Assembly: GCA_965206395.1 (NCBI GenBank)
Contig: CBDBJK010000035.1
Span: 209,942 to 273,941, forward strand
Direction of reading: 5' to 3'
Length of the DNA: 64,000 nucleotides
Source of the DNA: CBDBJK01 sp965206395
GTDB lineage: Bacteria; Chloroflexota; Dehalococcoidia; Lucifugimonadales; CATOSD01
Below, piece after piece: positions 61,001 through 64,000 of this stretch. Position 1 is the first letter of the stretch. Each line of letters opens with the position of its first letter. The notes beneath the pieces are model-generated. The model worked only from the letters and a program-made list of their open reading frames with translations, ran no database searches and was not told where the DNA came from. The translations under genes and the position numbers were made by a program.

Positions 61001-61750
61001 CTACCAGAGGATGGTCAGGACGTACTCCGGTGGAAACTCCGAGTCTTGCATCCTCTCATCCGGCGTGATGCCAAAGCTCTCCAACACAAAGTAAAGCTGA
61101 CGGAGGTGTTGCGTTGTGTGGCCCGCGATGAGGTCAAGCTGCTCGGCTCCGCTGCGAAGGCCCTCGCCAGGCGATACTTTCAACGCCTTGATGTCCTGCT
61201 TCGGCATCCAGTCCTGGTACTCCTTGATAACCGTTCCACCGAAATCGGCAATTTCCTGGAAACTATTGAAGGAACGACCAGGGAGATCCATCGTGGCCTG
61301 GTCTTCCATTGGGAACACGCCAGTCTCGGTGGCCTTCATGGTTCGCTGCATCATGTGAAAGATGTGATAGCCGAACTCCCGCATCGGGCGGTCCCTGTCT
61401 GGCGCTGTATAGTCTAGCTTGTCGTCGGGCATCTGCCGGATGGCCCGCTCGACCGAGGTGACGATGCGCTCCAGCAGAGGCAGGGTCTCCGAAGGGTCGC
61501 GGAGCGTAACAACATTGCCCAGATCGAGGGCCTTTGAAAGCTCGTTAGGCCGAAATCCGGCGATTCCCTTGCCATCGATAACTGTGACGGGCACGGTGCG
61601 GAAGCCCAGGGCACGCAGCTCGTCAAGTGCGCCAGGATGATTTTCAATATCTCGCTCTACGTAATCTACGTTGTTAGTCGAAAGAAACTCTTTCGTTCGT
61701 GCACAGGTAGCTCAACCAATGCGGGCATAGACTTTAACGTGGTTGCTCAT
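61001..61750 (-). CDS. Selenocysteine-containing glutaredoxin-DinB fusion protein
   Basis: 249 residues if UGA at codon 13 (61714-61712) is read as Sec. ATG 61750 has AAAGGA about ten bases upstream. The N-terminus reads VKVYARIG-U-ATC-ARTKEFL, matching glutaredoxin VY-x-GC-xxC-xxTKEFL, with U at the first active-site position (UATC). The cis-Pro motif TVPVTVIDGKGIAGFRP follows in the same frame. Residues about 75-249 are a DinB-type four-helix domain with H in FGYHIFH and the metal pair HTTQH (GHTTQHLRQLYFVLESFG). A hairpin starts 16 nt after UGA. Ignoring UGA, gene callers would start at GTG 61594 and lose the active site. Family: thiol redox with DinB/bacillithiol-transferase-like partner domain; role inferred. 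Confidence 0.82.
61679..61695 (-). promoter_or_regulatory. Candidate bacterial SECIS hairpin
   Basis: In the mRNA CGAAAGA-GUU-UCUUUCG forms a perfect 7-bp stem with a 3-base loop that begins with G. The stem begins 16 nt and the loop 23 nt after the UGA, within the range and with the apical G described for bacterial SECIS elements bound by SelB. Confidence 0.65.
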
Positions 61751-61906
61751 GGGTATCTATCCTTTCCGCGACGATGCGCCGTTGACTAGATGGGCAGACA
61801 GTAGCATTCTGCATTAAACTTGTCAATCACGGTTTCAATCATGCAATATCCAACAGTGGGAAGATTCAAAGGGCTAGCCCCGCCAGAGTGTTGCTTGAAT
61901 GCGCGT

Positions 61907-62554
61907 TCACACGGGACTTTGCGCGACGACCCAGAGGAACGTCTCTGACCCGCCAAGCGATTCGGACGTCTTTACAGTCGCGCTGACTATTTGAAGGCCC
62001 GCCTCCTCGACGAGACGCTTGTTTGTCTCGCCATCGAAGCTGCTCCAATACATCGGAGCACCAAGCCATATCTCTTCGAACCCCGCCTCTACAGACTCGA
62101 CGCCCATCGTCGTTACTAGCAGACCTTCGGGACGCAGCCAGGTTGCCATCGATTGAAGCAGTTTGGGTTGATCGTCTCTGGGCAGGTGGATAATGGAGTA
62201 AAAGGCGGTTATCGCGTCGAAGCTGGCGGGTGGGAATTCCAGTACGGCCATGTCCGCCTGCATAAAGGTTGCATAAGAGACGTTGTAGCGCGCGCGGTCA
62301 ATCTGACGTTTGGAGATGTCTACGCCGGTTACATCGAAATGCCTCGCAAGCTGGCGTGTTGTGGGAACGCCCGCGCCGCAGCCGAGGTCGAGAACCTTCG
62401 CGCCTGCGGGAAGCCTTTCGACTAGCATATCAACGTACTGCGCCCGTTCGTCAAAACCAGCGCGAACCGCAAGCTCGCTGTAACGCCAGCCAACGCGGTC
62501 GTACCCCTGCGCGACGATCTCTTTGGGGTCTATAAGATGGCTCTCATCAACCAT
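61907..62554 (-). CDS. Class I SAM-dependent methyltransferase
   Basis: 215 residues. Motif I VLDLGCGAGVPTTRQLA (about 54-70), acidic end of strand 2 VTGVDISKRQID, motif II region MQADMAVLEFPPASFDAI, and LLVTTMGVES. This is the Methyltransf_11/25-type fold with no added domain, so substrate cannot be assigned. Start at ATG 62554 lacks a good ribosome site. It lies upstream of the Sec-glutaredoxin gene on the same strand, separated by about 156 bp. Confidence 0.87.
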   Translation of the reverse strand: MVDESHLIDPKEIVAQGYDRVGWRYSELAVRAGFDERAQYVDMLVERLPAGAKVLDLGCGAGVPTTRQLARHFDVTGVDISKRQIDRARYNVSYATFMQADMAVLEFPPASFDAITAFYSIIHLPRDDQPKLLQSMATWLRPEGLLVTTMGVESVEAGFEEIWLGAPMYWSSFDGETNKRLVEEAGLQIVSATVKTSESLGGSETFLWVVAQSPV

Positions 62555-62629
62555 ATATTACATTCGTCTTTGGGTCAGAAGATGGACACTAAACAACTAT
62601 TAACAGGCCTATCCAGTCCAACACCAAGC

Positions 62630-63003
62630 CTATATTATTAGTCCTTCGACGGGCACAAGCCTTTTTGCATGTGGGTCGACTCCCATGAAAATGCCTTCAA
62701 GCGCCAATAGCACCCAAAAGCGGTGTAGTACCCTCATCGTTGAATAGCACCAGGGTCACTATTTCCCGACTTTCAACACGAATCCAGGTCTGGCCTACAT
62801 CCATTTGCCTTACTTCGCCTTGGCCGAACTTGAAACTCTGCTTAACCATCGGGGATACCCCAAGCTCACGCAGGACAGGACCCTGGTGCGGATGTAATGG
62901 ACGCGCCTGTGTCCACGAGAGCGGTTAACTCAGTCCAACGTTGTTTTTCTGGGTCGCCTATCTCGATAGAATACTGTGAAAGTTCCCATAGTTCTTTTAC
63001 CAT
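62630..63003 (-). pseudogene. Retroviral-type (clan AA) aspartic protease remnant
   Basis: From ATG 63003 the frame reads ELTALVDTGASITSAPGS, with the aspartic protease catalytic motif DTGAS, then breaks. One base out of frame it continues VLRELGVSPMVKQSFKFG, GQTWIRVESREIVTLVLF and ends PLLGAIG; a second one-base shift restores ALEGIFMGVDPHAKRLVPVEG, the usual end of these roughly 120-residue proteins. Two frameshifts make it a pseudogene. Such small proteases are common in cyanobacteria and Chloroflexota, often with toxin-antitoxin-like or prophage neighbourhoods. Confidence 0.8.
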
Positions 63004-63046
63004 CCTCACGTTGCTAAACTTCAGGGTCTGTCACTTTCTCGAACCT

Positions 63047-63568
63047 TTAGCTGGCTATGTTCTTCTGTCCGAATCTTTCGTGGTGAACCATGTCTGACAT
63101 AGGTTTTCGAACTGCTCCCTTGGTTTTGAATCCTGCCTCACGGTAGCCAAATGGCAGCAAGGTTATCAACTCCAGATCATCAGGGATGCCCAGCAGTTCT
63201 TTGACCTGATTCATCTGCTCTATTTGCCTCATGCCCACAAAGCAAGTTCCCAAGCCCTCTGACCAGGCGACAAGCTCCATCTGCTGTATGGCACGGCCCG
63301 CGTCCAGATCAGGGCGAGGCGCATTGTCCATCACGAAAGCGATAGCCATAGGCGCGTCCGTTAGAAACGTGCCCTGAGTGCAGATGCCGCCCAGAGTCTT
63401 CAGAGTCTCGCGATTATTGATGACTATGAAGTGCCAGGGCTGAGAGTCGCTGGAACTAGGCGCCATGCGTCCGGCCTGTAGAATCTTGTGCAACACTTCC
63501 TCAGGCACCGGATCCGGCTTGAAGGTTCTTACTGTTCGACGACTCCTGATAAGATCGTAAATTTCCAT
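63047..63568 (-). CDS. Nitroreductase family protein
   Basis: 173 residues, the short nitroreductase type. Flavin-binding start LIRSRRTVRTFKPDPVPEEV, then MAPSSSDSQPWHFIVI and AIQQMELVAWSEGLGTCFVGM. AGGAGG precedes ATG 63568. It is distinct from the nitroreductase at 58871 in both length and motif, so not a recent duplicate. FMN-dependent reduction of nitro or quinone substrates is likely. Single minus-strand gene; the divergent crotonase gene starts 154 bp upstream. Confidence 0.9.
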   Translation of the reverse strand: MEIYDLIRSRRTVRTFKPDPVPEEVLHKILQAGRMAPSSSDSQPWHFIVINNRETLKTLGGICTQGTFLTDAPMAIAFVMDNAPRPDLDAGRAIQQMELVAWSEGLGTCFVGMRQIEQMNQVKELLGIPDDLELITLLPFGYREAGFKTKGAVRKPMSDMVHHERFGQKNIAS

Positions 63569-63721
63569 TCTCTACCTCCTGCGATTTCAGACTGTGGATG
63601 CTAGACACTTTACCCGCTCAAGGCTTGATGGACAAGGGCTAGCCGCCGAGCCGTCGACCTGACCTCGCGCACTGGTGTACAATTCGTTACTGTAATGCTA
63701 TACAGAGGATTTTTTGTAAAT

Positions 63722-64000
63722 ATGACAGAGATCAAGAAAACTCCTGACGGTATCGAGATTCCGCCGCCCGGCCCCAACGACGTGCTCTATGACAAGGGCG
63801 ACTGCTTCGCTCGCATCACCCTGAATCGCCCGACCATACTCAACGCCATAAACAAGAATGTCCAACGCCTGCTTTTCAGCGCGTTCGAGGATGCCGAGGC
63901 CGATGACGACGTGAAGGTGGTAATCCTGACCGGCGCGGGTAGGGCATTCTCAGCCGGAGGCGATCTGTATTCCTCCTATTACCCGGACGACGACCCTGCT
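63722..64000 (+). CDS. Enoyl-CoA hydratase/isomerase family protein (cut by window edge)
   Basis: Starts at ATG 63722; 93 codons are visible and the frame is open at the edge. The crotonase pattern is clear: ARITLNRPTILNAINKNVQR, then VVILTGAGRAFSAGGDLYSS, carrying the first oxyanion-hole motif. The second oxyanion motif lies outside the window. It has an N-terminal extension of about 22 residues (EIPPPGPNDV) before the fold. Acts on enoyl-CoA in fatty or aromatic acid metabolism. Confidence 0.85.
   Translation, partial: MTEIKKTPDGIEIPPPGPNDVLYDKGDCFARITLNRPTILNAINKNVQRLLFSAFEDAEADDDVKVVILTGAGRAFSAGGDLYSSYYPDDDPA

Noticed and set aside
62630..63003. UGA after CPA in the protease frame as selenocysteine
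   Set aside because: A one-base shift just upstream recovers the conserved protease sequence, while the UGA frame meets another stop at once.

Overview
The window looks like a piece of a mid-GC bacterial chromosome, most plausibly a Chloroflexota of the SAR202/Dehalococcoidia type. This is inferred from gene content, not from a marker gene. The clues are an anchor-less succinate dehydrogenase with an HdrB-like subunit, family III CoA-transferases, enoyl-CoA hydratases, many SDR, metallo-beta-lactamase and xanthine-dehydrogenase-family enzymes, frequent GTG/TTG starts, and AAA/VWA (CbbQ/CbbO type) genes. There is no rRNA, CRISPR array or prophage; the only tRNA is tRNA-Sec.

Layout. 1-5.0 kb (minus): TetR regulator with an MMPL exporter cut by the window edge, then sdhA-sdhB-sdhE-like. 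5.2-9 kb (plus): small unknown gene, HpcH/HpaI aldolase, CCA-adding-type nucleotidyltransferase, response regulator with a decayed GGDEF domain. 9-13.7 kb (minus): fumC, a secreted protein whose signal peptide carries a stop codon, two tandem alpha/beta hydrolases. 13.9-17 kb (plus): threonine aldolase, MFS transporter, ParD with a doubly broken ParE. 17-24 kb: TIR/beta-helix protein, rarA, NrtS-like protein, selA with a small Smr gene split by an IS630 element. 23.8-29.3 kb (plus): coaE, MoxR/CbbQ ATPase, CoA-type NUDIX, giant CbbO/NorD VWA protein. 29.5-40 kb: second IS630 copy, then a run of minus-strand enzymes (epimerase, two MBL hydrolases, NUDIX, molybdopterin subunit, two SDRs, ABM monooxygenase). 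40.3-43.3 kb: tRNA-Sec carrying a decayed integrative element (integrase remnant, frameshifted TolB-like protein, displaced half tRNA-Sec). 43.4-47.2 kb (minus): thioredoxin, lipoprotein, cysteine desulfurase, a SpeD-SpeB fusion. 47.6-53.5 kb (plus): GldA/F/G-type ABC operon with a DUF4340 protein, cinA. 53.5-64 kb: TPP enzyme, enoyl-CoA hydratases, double CaiB CoA-transferase, nitroreductases, an IS5 element, methyltransferase, a broken aspartic protease, and a glutaredoxin-DinB fusion.

The most interesting reading is a selenocysteine (Sec) system spread across the window: selA, tRNA-Sec (anticodon UCA) and, at 61001-61750, a glutaredoxin-DinB fusion whose first active-site cysteine codon is UGA, followed 16 nt later by a 7-bp hairpin with a G in its apical loop. 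An ATG/GTG-only gene caller would drop the whole catalytic N-terminus. Three other unusual architectures are a pyruvoyl SpeD domain fused to agmatinase, a TIR domain fused to a right-handed beta-helix, and a 12-blade TolB-like protein.

Mobile-element and decay marks are frequent: two near-identical IS630 copies, one IS5, a split smr gene, a nonsense-broken ParE, an integrase remnant, a frameshifted protease, and a stop inside a signal peptide.
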